A DNA stretch of 34,338 nt, taken from Emergencia sp. GTDB taxonomy: Bacteria > Bacillota > Clostridia > Peptostreptococcales > Anaerovoracaceae. The stretch lies in NCBI GenBank assembly GCA_022767345.1, contig JALEOD010000015.1, positions 1 to 34,338 on the forward strand, given 5' to 3'. Below, in pieces: positions 27,599 to 34,199 of this stretch. The translations under genes and the position numbers were made by a program. A model generated the notes under the pieces. The model saw only the letters and a program-made list of their open reading frames with translations. It was not told where the DNA came from and ran no database searches. Positions within the stretch are counted from its first letter, which is position 1. Each line of letters starts with the position of its first letter.

Positions 27599-27611
27599 GA
27601 TAAGTGATTGG

Positions 27612-27650
27612 GCGCAGCCGTTTACTTCTGCAAGGACGGCTGCGCTCTTT
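27612..27650 (+). terminator. Terminator of the V/A-ATPase operon
   Basis: Arms gcgcagccgt (27612-27621) and acggctgcgc (27636-27645) form a perfect 10-bp GC-rich stem with a 14-nt loop, followed by tcttt. It begins 14 nt after the subunit D stop. Confidence 0.85.
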
Positions 27651-27708
27651 GTATAGCATGGCGGAAGCATCGGCAATCAGTGGTATACCCGTGAAATGAA
27701 ATTTACTT

Positions 27709-27924
27709 TTGCAGAACTTTACCCTTTGTTGGTACAAAAAAAGGAAAATTCCATTGATAGGGGAGAGGAGCTGAGGGGCGAGATAAAAGATTTAGATGAT
27801 TTTCAGCTGACCAGATACAATTTTTCAATCGTTTGCGCATAAACAGCAGTGTTTTTTTCAGTTCAGAAGGTGAATACGATGTTGTTTTCCTTTTTTTCGC
27901 GGGACAAAGGGTAAAGTTCTGCAA
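27709..27924. mobile_element. 216-bp element with 40-nt terminal inverted repeats (MITE-like)
   Basis: The outer 21 nt match perfectly in inverse orientation: the left end begins ttgcagaactttaccctttg and covers 27709-27729; the right end covers 27904-27924. After a symmetric 6-nt unmatched stretch, 13 more bases match (aaaaaaaggaaaa at 27736-27748 against ttttccttttttt at 27885-27897), so 34 of 40 positions pair. The 136-nt interior encodes nothing I recognise; a minus-strand frame across it (27703-27969) has no support. It sits in a 400-nt gap after an operon terminator. I see no clear target-site duplication, so a large structured RNA or attenuator is an alternative. Confidence 0.5.
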
Positions 27925-28016
27925 TGAAAAAAATACGTTAAGTTTTTTCTGGCGTGATGAAAGTATCAATTGAAAAAAATCTGGATCTATGATAGCATGG
28001 GTTGCAGGAATAACGT

Positions 28017-28490
28017 ATGGAAAGGTGGGATTATCGTTTGAATCAGGCAGAGTTTTCAGCAGAACTAAGGAAGATTCTGGATAGCAGTGCGCTGCAGCCA
28101 GCGAGGTTTAACCATATGCTGGGGCTTTCTTATTTGGATTGTAATATTGAAGAAAAATGGGTGGAAATGACCTTTGATGTAGAGGAATGGTGCAAAAATC
28201 CATCGGGTGATGTGCACGGCGGCGTCATTTGCAGTCTGTTCGATACGGCTACAGGCATGGGTGCGGTGGCGCTGACTCAGATGAACGTGACGACTACGGA
28301 CCTTTCCGTCAGTTTTCTGAAACCCTTTAACGGTACAGAGTACGTGTTCCATATCGACTATAGCAATGTGGGGCGACGCATGGTCAGAGCCATCGGAAAA
28401 GCATATGACAGACAGAGCGGAAAACTTTGCGCCACTTCTATGAGCAGCTTTATGGTAATCGGCGAGCGGAGCGGGGCGATGAGAGTATAG
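28017..28490 (+). CDS. PaaI-type hotdog-fold thioesterase
   Basis: The 157-aa protein has the hotdog thioesterase pattern: NHMLGLSYLDCNIEEKWVEM (first strands), NPSGDVHGGVICSLFDTATG with the conserved HGG and the Asp of the active-site helix, then TTTDLSVSFLKPFNG and a final strand TSMSSFMVIG. Such enzymes hydrolyse acyl- or aryl-CoA thioesters in the cytoplasm. ATG 28017 has a modest ribosome-binding site (CAGGAA). It is a single gene between the MITE-like element and its own terminator, so the context does not suggest a substrate. Confidence 0.87.
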   Translation: MERWDYRLNQAEFSAELRKILDSSALQPARFNHMLGLSYLDCNIEEKWVEMTFDVEEWCKNPSGDVHGGVICSLFDTATGMGAVALTQMNVTTTDLSVSFLKPFNGTEYVFHIDYSNVGRRMVRAIGKAYDRQSGKLCATSMSSFMVIGERSGAMRV

Positions 28491-28510
28491 GCATCCTTTG
28501 TCAAATTTAA

Positions 28511-28554
28511 AAAACTCGAAGGAAATGAACAAACATTTTCTTCGAGTTTTCTAA
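28511..28554. terminator. Bidirectional-type terminator after the thioesterase gene
   Basis: Arms aaaactcgaaggaaatg (28511-28527) and cattttcttcgagtttt (28534-28550) form a 17-bp stem with a single G-T pair and a 6-nt loop, flanked by an A-run on the left and T residues on the right. It follows the thioesterase stop by 20 nt and faces the end of the minus-strand EFR1-like gene, so it may serve both. Confidence 0.8.
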
Positions 28555-28607
28555 TGTTGGGGTTTGTTTGTGAAGTTACAAAATAAAAGTCGTTTTCGAT
28601 TGGGGTA

Positions 28608-29354
28608 CTAGTCTTCCAGGAAATATCTGCGCAGTCCCACTGTATGTTTTCCGTATTCAATAGCTTCCTGCGGACAGCCGCAGATACATGCCATGCAGTG
28701 GGTGCAGTGACCGCTCCAAAGGGGGTGTCCGTCTGTCATGCGGATGTTGTTCAGCATGCAGGCTTTCGCACATGCGCCGCAGCCGGTACACTTTTTCGTC
28801 GTATAGAACTTCTTGTCTGAAATAACCAATTTGTAAAAGATTTTGTTTACCATACCGCTTTTCAATTTATCTATAGCGGTGATGCGGCAAGGGGAAAATG
28901 TCTCACCGCGGCGGATTTTCTCTGCCAAGTCTGTGGTCGTCTTAGATGCGGCGTCTATAATCTGCTGCTGCTGATCCTCGGTCGGAGCTGAGAACAGCGC
29001 AATATAATTTTCTGGCATTTTGACCCCTGCTGCACCTCGATATTGAAATCCTTTCCGGGTGCAAAAGGCTTTAATCCCTTTCTCGGCATTTCCGATTTCA
29101 TCACCGCAGTTCATCAGAAAATAGCAGTCTTTATTTCCGGAAAAGACGCTGCAATCCAGGAAGTTCTCAAAAATATGAGGTATCTGCCATGCGTAGGTGG
29201 GACAGACGAAGACGTAGGGCGTTTCTGAATGGAAGCTGCCGACTCTATTTTCTTTGATATAAGTAGCAGCGGAGATACAGTCGTCATCCAGCAGCTTAGC
29301 CATTTGCTGTGCCAGAAACCGGCTGTTTCCTGTACCGGTGAAATATATAATCAT
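28608..29354 (-). CDS. EFR1-family ferredoxin (flavodoxin domain plus two 4Fe-4S clusters)
   Basis: The 248-aa protein starts with a flavodoxin-like FMN-binding loop (MIIYFTGTGNSRFLAQQMAK). It continues with the flavodoxin fold to about residue 165 and ends with two 4Fe-4S motifs: CTGCGACAKACMLNN and CTHCMACICGCPQEA, each with the full CxxCxxCxxxC pattern. This is the EFR1 architecture, common in anaerobes and presumed to carry electrons; the partner is unknown. ATG 29354 (MIIYFTG) is preceded by AAAGGA at 10-nt spacing; the frame continues to 29414 but lacks a ribosome-binding site there. It is transcribed alone from 29386-29414. Confidence 0.9.
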   Translation of the reverse strand: MIIYFTGTGNSRFLAQQMAKLLDDDCISAATYIKENRVGSFHSETPYVFVCPTYAWQIPHIFENFLDCSVFSGNKDCYFLMNCGDEIGNAEKGIKAFCTRKGFQYRGAAGVKMPENYIALFSAPTEDQQQQIIDAASKTTTDLAEKIRRGETFSPCRITAIDKLKSGMVNKIFYKLVISDKKFYTTKKCTGCGACAKACMLNNIRMTDGHPLWSGHCTHCMACICGCPQEAIEYGKHTVGLRRYFLED

Positions 29355-29385
29355 AATTACATGTTCCTTTCTATGCTTTTTTAGT

Positions 29386-29414
29386 ATCATAACATGGAAG
29401 CTGCGGCGAGGCAA
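29386..29414 (-). promoter_or_regulatory. Promoter of the EFR1-like gene
   Basis: On the minus strand TTGCCT (29414-29409) and TATGAT (29391-29386) are exactly 17 nt apart. The start near 29379 gives a ~25-nt leader. The 12-bp tandem array begins 10 nt upstream of this -35. Confidence 0.65.
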
Positions 29415-29423
29415 GATGGGGGA

Positions 29424-29495
29424 CGAAATCAGAAGCTGAACCAGGCGATGAATCAGGTGTTAAACCAGATGCTAAACCAGCTGTTAAATCAATGT
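29424..29495. repeat. 12-bp tandem array, six units
   Basis: Six consecutive 12-nt units share a core of the form taaaccag: cgaaatcagaag, ctgaaccaggcg, atgaatcaggtg, ttaaaccagatg, ctaaaccagctg, ttaaatcaatgt. Read in the plus frame from 29394 they encode RNQK-LNQA-MNQV-LNQM-LNQL-LNQC, but that 82-aa frame has no ribosome-binding site. The array lies directly upstream of the minus-strand EFR1 promoter, at about -46 and beyond, where an activator array could bind. Alternatively it is a remnant of a coding NQ-rich repeat. Confidence 0.75.
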
Positions 29496-29640
29496 TATTT
29501 CTTAGAAGTTTTCAGCTTTTTATCATATGGTTTTCAAAACTTACAAAAAGGGTTTCTTTTTGCGGAAGAAATCATTGTTTTGAAAACCGAGTGGAGAAAA
29601 ACTGAAAACTGGGAAAAGGATACAGGTAAAATTTTAATGT

Positions 29641-29740
29641 AAATTCAGGGAACTTCATATGAACGCAGGTGAATTTCGATAAATTTCAGCAAACTTCAGC
29701 AGGCTTTAGCCAGACTCGGCAAAATTCAGCAAAATTCAGC
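29641..29740. repeat. 10-bp periodic degenerate tandem array
   Basis: Ten successive 10-nt blocks follow a consensus close to aaaattcagc, for example aaatttcagc, aaacttcagc, aggctttagc, cagactcggc, aaaattcagc, aaaattcagc; the first four blocks (from 29641) are more degenerate. The period equals about one DNA helical turn. The array ends about 50 nt upstream of the helicase -10. The two most similar units are adjacent, suggesting recent slippage. No protein-coding explanation is evident. Confidence 0.65.
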
Positions 29741-29791
29741 AAAAGGGAGGCGCATTTCAGGGTATTCCGCCTGTCATTTGACCGGGATCTA

Positions 29792-29800
29792 TGGTATACT
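29792..29800 (+). promoter_or_regulatory. Extended -10 promoter of the helicase-rlmD operon
   Basis: TATACT (29795-29800) is preceded by TGG, an extended -10 identical in core to the one before tilS (tatggtatact). TTGACC at 29778 is too close to act as -35. The start near 29807 gives a ~26-nt leader with GAGAAAGTGAGA before ATG 29833. Confidence 0.6.
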
Positions 29801-29832
29801 ATAAAGAATGACAAAGAGAAAGTGAGAATTAA

Positions 29833-31503
29833 ATGCATTATAACGAATCAAAGATTGACAAGAGGATATTGAAAGGCCTGGCAGAAATGGGCTTTGTGGA
29901 AATGACGCCCATTCAGGAGATGGCAATTCCGGTGCTTCTTGAGGGTAAGGACATCATCGGGCAGGCCCAGACAGGCACCGGTAAAACGGCGGCTTTCGGT
30001 ATCCCTATGATAGAAAATCTTCGCAGCAAAGCAAGCGGTGTGCAGGGGCTGATCCTCTGTCCGACCAGAGAACTTGCCATACAAGCCTGTGAGGAACTGA
30101 AAAAAATGGCAAAACATGTGCCCGGTGTAAAAATCGGCGCCATTTACGGCGGACAGGATATCGAAAAGCAGTTTCGGCTTCTTCGCGGAAAACTTTCCAT
30201 CGTGGTGGGCACGCCGGGACGTGTCATGGACCACATGCGCAGAGGCACGTTGAAGCTGGATGCTTTGCAGATGCTGGTCCTAGATGAAGCGGACGAAATG
30301 CTGAACATGGGATTCCGTGAGGACATCGAAACTATCTGCGAGTCCATTCCGGAGGAGCGGCAGACGGCGCTTTTTTCAGCGACTATGGCTGATGAAATTT
30401 TGGAAATCACCGGAAAGTACCAGAAGAACGCGCTGCACATTCACGTGCCCCAGGAGGAGATGACCATTCCTCTCGTCAAGCAGACTTATTATGTGGTAAA
30501 AGGCAGAGAAAAGGATACTTCACTCTGCAGGCTTCTGGACTATATGTCGCCGCAGCGGGCGCTGATTTTCTGCAATACCAAGCGGAAAGTCGATCAGCTG
30601 ACCTTGATTTTGAAGGGAAAAGGCTACTCGGCGGAGGCTTTGCACGGGGATTTGTCTCAGCATCAGAGAGACCGGGTCATGACCCTTTTCAGAAACGGCA
30701 AGCTGGAACTTTTGCTGGCGACCGACGTTGCAGCAAGGGGGATTGATGTGGACGATGTGGATATGGTGTTTAACTACGATATGCCTCAGGATATGGAGTA
30801 CTATGTGCACCGCATCGGCAGAACCGGCCGCGCCGGGAGAAAGGGGAAAGCAATTTCCCTGATTACGCCGAGGGAGAAGTACAAGATTGATTCCCTCGAG
30901 GAATACTGCAACACCAGGATTAAGAAAAAAGATATGCCGACGGCAGCCAGCGCGCTGACGGTCAAAGCATACAAATCCGTATCGGACGCCGTGGAATATT
31001 GCGAGGGTAAAGACCTGACGCCGTATATGAAAATCGTATATAAACGATGCGTAGATGACGGCCTGGACCCGCTGGAAGTGGCGGCAGCCTTTTTGCGCAT
31101 GAATCTGGGAGAGATTGAACCGGAATCGGAGCGCAAGCCTGATGGAAAGCGGCGTCTACGGGGAAATAGTCATCGTGATAATACGGAAAAAGGTGACGAT
31201 AAAACAGGTGGGTTCAGCAAGAAAAAGCGCCGGGATGATGAGCCTGGCTATGATGTAAAGGAAAATCGCGAGGAGGAGAAGTCCGAAAAGAGTAAGGGGA
31301 AGGATAGGGATAAGTCAAAGAATAAGTCCAAGGTCAAGGATAAGGACAAGAATAGAAATAGGGATAAAGCCAAGGGCAAAGATAGAGATAAAACTACAAA
31401 ACGGGGCAAGAGCAAGAAAGGTAAAAAAGATGGAAAGAGGACAAATCGTTCAAATCAAAATAGAGGACATGACAAACGAAGGGCAGGGGCTCGGAAGAAG
31501 TAA
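29833..31503 (+). CDS. DEAD-box RNA helicase with long basic tail
   Basis: The 556-aa protein carries the helicase motifs in order: Q-motif region MTPIQEMAIPVLL, motif I AQTGTGKT, Ia PTRELA, GTPGR, motif II DEAD, motif III SAT, then ARGID and HRIGRTGRAGR. A helical extension (to ~430; LTPYMKIVYKRCVDDGLDPL) and a ~125-residue Lys/Arg/Asp-rich low-complexity tail follow. This resembles CsdA/CshA-type helicases that unwind structured RNA in ribosome assembly, cold adaptation and mRNA decay; no DbpA-type RNA-binding domain is visible. ATG 29833 has a weak ribosome-binding site. The last 74 nt overlap rlmD in another frame. The upstream region holds tandem arrays that could affect expression. Confidence 0.94.
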   Translation: MHYNESKIDKRILKGLAEMGFVEMTPIQEMAIPVLLEGKDIIGQAQTGTGKTAAFGIPMIENLRSKASGVQGLILCPTRELAIQACEELKKMAKHVPGVKIGAIYGGQDIEKQFRLLRGKLSIVVGTPGRVMDHMRRGTLKLDALQMLVLDEADEMLNMGFREDIETICESIPEERQTALFSATMADEILEITGKYQKNALHIHVPQEEMTIPLVKQTYYVVKGREKDTSLCRLLDYMSPQRALIFCNTKRKVDQLTLILKGKGYSAEALHGDLSQHQRDRVMTLFRNGKLELLLATDVAARGIDVDDVDMVFNYDMPQDMEYYVHRIGRTGRAGRKGKAISLITPREKYKIDSLEEYCNTRIKKKDMPTAASALTVKAYKSVSDAVEYCEGKDLTPYMKIVYKRCVDDGLDPLEVAAAFLRMNLGEIEPESERKPDGKRRLRGNSHRDNTEKGDDKTGGFSKKKRRDDEPGYDVKENREEEKSEKSKGKDRDKSKNKSKVKDKDKNRNRDKAKGKDRDKTTKRGKSKKGKKDGKRTNRSNQNRGHDKRRAGARKK

Positions 31504-32959
31504 CGGCCTTGCGATTTTTGTAAAGGGTGCAGTGATTGGCGATCTTGCAGAGGTGGAGCTGACCAAGGTAAAAAAGAACTATGCCTTCGGAAAGTTGATT
31601 CGGTTAGTGGAACCGTCGCCGAATCGGATTGAGCCGCTGTGTGAATACAGCAATCAGTGCGGCGGCTGTCCCTACAGTAGTCTTTCCTATGAAGCGCAGC
31701 TTGCGCTGAAGGAAAAGCAGGTGCGCGATAAGCTGGTGCGGCTGGGCGGATTAACGGAGCCTGTCATGGAGCCAATTATCGGCATGGAAGAGCCTTTTCG
31801 CTATCGGAACAAAGCGTCTATGCCGGTGTGGACCGGCGGCATCATCACCCGCAAGGGCGGTATCGTGGAAAATCTCGGCGAGCCGGCAGTGGGCTTTTAC
31901 CGTGCCAAGAGCCACGAAGTGGTGGACTGCTATGACTGCCTGATTCAGTCCGCCCCTGCTATGGCAGCGGCGGAGGCTTTGCGTCAGTTTATGGAAAGCG
32001 ACCATATTACGGCTTACGACCCGAAGTGGGAGAAGGGTCTCATGCGCCATCTGGTGGTGAAAACTGCCCGCGGCACCGGTGAGGTGATGGTGGTTCTCGT
32101 CATCAACGGCAAAGGGATTCCCAATGCGGCCAAGCTGGTGGAAATGCTGGACGATGCCATCTATGAACTGCCGCCTGCGGAGGACGGCGTGGAATACAGC
32201 CTGGAAAGCGTGGTTATCAGCGTCTGCAAAGGAAAAAACGGCGCAATGCCAGGCAGCGTCATGGGTGAGGAACTGATTACCCTTGCCGGAAAACCGGTCA
32301 TTAATGAGGAAGTGGGCGGTCTGGTCTTTGAAATTTCGCCCCATTCTTTCTATCAGGTGAATCCGGTGCAGATGGAAAGACTTTACGCAAAAGCGATGGA
32401 ATACGCGGACCTGAAAGGTACGGAAACGGTGCTGGACCTTTACTGCGGCGTGGGCACCATCGGACTTTTTGCGGCACGGCAGATGGAAAATGCTTACATG
32501 GGTAGCCACGGCGGCGCGCTGGACTACGATAAAGTGGGACGAGTGATCGGAATCGAATCGGTCAAAGGTGCTGTCATCGACGCCAACCGCAATGCGGTAA
32601 TCAATCATATTGTCAATGCCAGATATGTCTGCGGCCGTGCCGAGGAGGAACTGCCGAAACTGGCTCGCGGTGAAGGCGCAGCGGCAGATGACGCCGGGCT
32701 GCGGGTGGAAAAGGCCGATGTGGTGATTTTAGATCCGCCTCGTGCCGGCTGCGATGAAGCCCTGCTGGAAACCGTAGTTTCCGTGAAGCCGGAGCGAATC
32801 GTTTATGTGTCCTGCGACCCTGCGACCCTGGCGCGAGATGTGAAATATCTGGGAGAGCACGGGTACCGGTTTGAGAAAGGCACGCCTGTGGATATGTTCC
32901 CGTGGGGCGTGCATTGTGAAGCCGTAACCCTGCTTACCAGGAACGAAGGGATGCGGTAA
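31430..32959 (+). CDS. rlmD: 23S rRNA (uracil-5-)-methyltransferase, RlmD/RumA family
   Basis: The 509-aa protein has an N-terminal TRAM domain (about residues 1-60) and Fe-S cysteines C71, C77 and C80 in CEYSNQCGGCPYSSL, with a fourth near 167-170. The SAM-binding LDLYCGVGTIGLFAA, DPPRAGCDEALL and the catalytic Cys in YVSCDPATLARDVKYL follow. It methylates C5 of a 23S rRNA uridine; Firmicute members can modify more than one site (RlmCD), so the exact target is uncertain. ATG 31430 has AAAGG 8 nt upstream and starts inside the helicase gene. An insert around residues 353-368 (YMGSHGGALDYDKVG) and another near 410-425 lengthen it relative to ~450-aa relatives. Its 3' end is partly duplicated downstream. 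Confidence 0.93.
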   Translation: MERGQIVQIKIEDMTNEGQGLGRSNGLAIFVKGAVIGDLAEVELTKVKKNYAFGKLIRLVEPSPNRIEPLCEYSNQCGGCPYSSLSYEAQLALKEKQVRDKLVRLGGLTEPVMEPIIGMEEPFRYRNKASMPVWTGGIITRKGGIVENLGEPAVGFYRAKSHEVVDCYDCLIQSAPAMAAAEALRQFMESDHITAYDPKWEKGLMRHLVVKTARGTGEVMVVLVINGKGIPNAAKLVEMLDDAIYELPPAEDGVEYSLESVVISVCKGKNGAMPGSVMGEELITLAGKPVINEEVGGLVFEISPHSFYQVNPVQMERLYAKAMEYADLKGTETVLDLYCGVGTIGLFAARQMENAYMGSHGGALDYDKVGRVIGIESVKGAVIDANRNAVINHIVNARYVCGRAEEELPKLARGEGAAADDAGLRVEKADVVILDPPRAGCDEALLETVVSVKPERIVYVSCDPATLARDVKYLGEHGYRFEKGTPVDMFPWGVHCEAVTLLTRNEGMR

Positions 32960-33011
32960 GCAGCGGTACGTCTTATGCAAAGTCTGCCCAAGAAAGCGAG
33001 CGAAGCGAAGA
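32924..33011. repeat. Direct repeat copy 1, spanning the 3' end of rlmD
   Basis: These 88 nt match 33041-33128 at about 87% identity (offset 117 nt). The central 66 nt (32945-33010 against 33062-33127), starting gaagggatgcggtaagcagc, differ at only four positions. Copy 1 includes the last 12 codons and stop of rlmD (…TLLTRNEGMR). Confidence 0.85.
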
Positions 33012-33076
33012 TTGATTGGGTGCAGACGACTGCGGAAGTTGTAACGAAGCTTATTAGGAGTGAAGGGATGCGGTAA
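32975..33076 (+). pseudogene. 33-codon frame carrying a duplicated RlmD-like C-terminus
   Basis: ATG 32975 opens a 33-codon frame (MQSLPKKASEAKIDWVQTTA..., ending EVVTKLIRSEGMR). Its last residues VTKLIRSEGMR correspond to VTLLTRNEGMR at the end of RlmD, also followed by TAA. There is no ribosome-binding site. The simplest reading is a remnant of a duplicated or paralogous methyltransferase 3' end. The next repeat copy starts a similar but shorter frame (MQSLPKKGSEVK...). Confidence 0.5.
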
Positions 33077-33128
33077 GCAGCGGTATGTCTCATGCAAAGT
33101 CTGCCCAAGAAAGGGAGCGAAGTGAAGG
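33041..33128. repeat. Direct repeat copy 2, downstream of rlmD
   Basis: This is the second copy of the 88-nt repeat. It begins within the VTKLIRSEGMR codons and ends near gagcgaagtgaag. After it the sequence turns AT-rich, which suggests a recombination junction at about 33130. Confidence 0.85.
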
Positions 33129-33157
33129 GGATTGCGACTTATTAGCGAGGAAGATTT

Positions 33158-33712
33158 ATGGAACGGCGAATTGAGATAATTGAAGGATATGACGATTCAT
33201 CTTGTTTTAATTTTAGACCGGTGCTATTAAATGAGTCCGGGAAAATTTTATTGGAGGAGGTAGTCTGCATAGAAGAGATTTTTTCGATTGAAGAAGGAAA
33301 TATTGAGTGCTTTTTGTGGTATTTTCTTCGCAAGTATTTTGATGGAAATCTTACTTATAACAAAAGACGATATGATGAGGATCTGGATGTGTATATCGGT
33401 AGTTTCGAGTGGTATCTTACACACAATTTTTATACCTATGATACTCTGAGGAAAATGGTAGAGGAAATTGAGAACATGGCAACGCTTTTGGAAACCGATT
33501 ATAACAATCCAATTCTTGATGGTGTAAAAGAGAACTTCTCGATATTTTATATGTGTAATCGAAATGATGAGGACTATATCAATGGAGATTATGATGCTAT
33601 TCCTAAACACATTTCTGTTGTAACTGATTTCTATCGTCGCTTTGCAAAGAGGATTACCGCGATGATGGAGAATAATAAAGAGGCTCACGTGATATCCGTG
33701 ATGGGACCGTAA
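33158..33712 (+). CDS. Hypothetical acidic protein, 184 aa
   Basis: ATG 33158 follows GAGGAAG with good spacing and opens a 184-aa frame rich in Asp, Glu, Tyr and Phe (MERRIEIIEGYDDSSCFNFR at the start; FEWYLTHNFYTYDTLRKMVE in the middle). No signal peptide, membrane segment or catalytic motif is evident, and I do not recognise the family. The small, acidic, Tyr-rich and AT-rich character resembles immunity-type accessory proteins, but no toxin is visible. It sits right after the rlmD repeat junction, in DNA with base composition unlike the core genes. Confidence 0.7.
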   Translation: MERRIEIIEGYDDSSCFNFRPVLLNESGKILLEEVVCIEEIFSIEEGNIECFLWYFLRKYFDGNLTYNKRRYDEDLDVYIGSFEWYLTHNFYTYDTLRKMVEEIENMATLLETDYNNPILDGVKENFSIFYMCNRNDEDYINGDYDAIPKHISVVTDFYRRFAKRITAMMENNKEAHVISVMGP

Positions 33713-33767
33713 GGGATAAAGTAAAGAGATGCTGTGGGTATGTAGTAAAAATCGGAGGTAAAAGAAA

Positions 33768-34025
33768 ATGCCAAAGGGAGATAAATACAGTGGTTTAACT
33801 ACCTATTTTGAAAAATGTGATGAAGAAAAAATTAAAATGTCATTTTTGGAAATTGAAAGAATTCTTGGATTTAAATTAGCTGATTCGGCGTATTTACATT
33901 CTGCATTTTGGGCAAATACAGAATCGCATTCGATTGCTTTTGGCTGGCTGGATGCTGGCTACAAAACACAAAATGTTAATATTAAAGCGCAGACTGTTGA
34001 GTTTATCAAAGTGAAGAGGAACTGA
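33768..34025 (+). CDS. Small DUF7662-like protein
   Basis: The 85-aa protein has the pattern of the DUF7662 family as I know it: YSGLTTYFEKCDEEKIKMSF, then EIERILGFKLADSAYLHSAF, WAN, and a His-containing ...FGWLDAGYKTQNV near the end. The function is unknown. GGAGGT precedes ATG 33768 by 9 nt. It lies 55 nt after the acidic hypothetical gene, so they may be co-transcribed. The same frame continues past its TGA into decayed coding-like sequence. Confidence 0.7.
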   Translation: MPKGDKYSGLTTYFEKCDEEKIKMSFLEIERILGFKLADSAYLHSAFWANTESHSIAFGWLDAGYKTQNVNIKAQTVEFIKVKRN

Positions 34026-34199
34026 ATTCAATGGGGCCGCCGTTTAAATGAGGAAACTAAGAAATATATAAACTAATCAGAGTATCCTTTTGAAGGAGAA
34101 GATTTATTAGAGAAAACTTCAGGGAGAGAACTTGCTATGGACGAGAATCTGGCGTTGCTGGAGAAGTGTGTTATAGGATTCGTGACAGATGTAAATTAA
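34026..34199 (+). pseudogene. Decayed coding-like frame interrupted by a stop
   Basis: In the frame of the preceding gene, 34026-34073 reads ...WGRRLNEETKKYIN, stops at TAA 34074-34076, and continues as SEYPFEGEDLLEKTSGRELA and MDENLALLEKCVIGFVTDVN to TAA 34197-34199. The composition is protein-like. An ATG at 34137 with AGGGAG upstream could give only a 20-aa peptide. I read it as the remnant of a lost gene; the family is not recognised. Confidence 0.35.

Noticed and set aside
27703-27969. 88-codon minus-strand frame across the 216-bp inverted-repeat element
   Set aside because: It runs through both inverted repeats, has low-complexity composition and no ribosome-binding site.
29394-29642. 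82-codon frame containing the LNQ repeats as a protein-coding gene
   Set aside because: No ribosome-binding site before ATG 29394, which lies next to the minus-strand EFR1 promoter; the repeat pattern exists at DNA level regardless of frame.
29424-29740. CRISPR array
   Set aside because: Units are 10 or 12 bp, contiguous, with no spacers; no cas genes are present.
31751-32608. 285-codon His-rich frame antisense to rlmD
   Set aside because: The unusual composition is the reverse reading of a GC-rich coding region; rlmD has all catalytic motifs on the plus strand.
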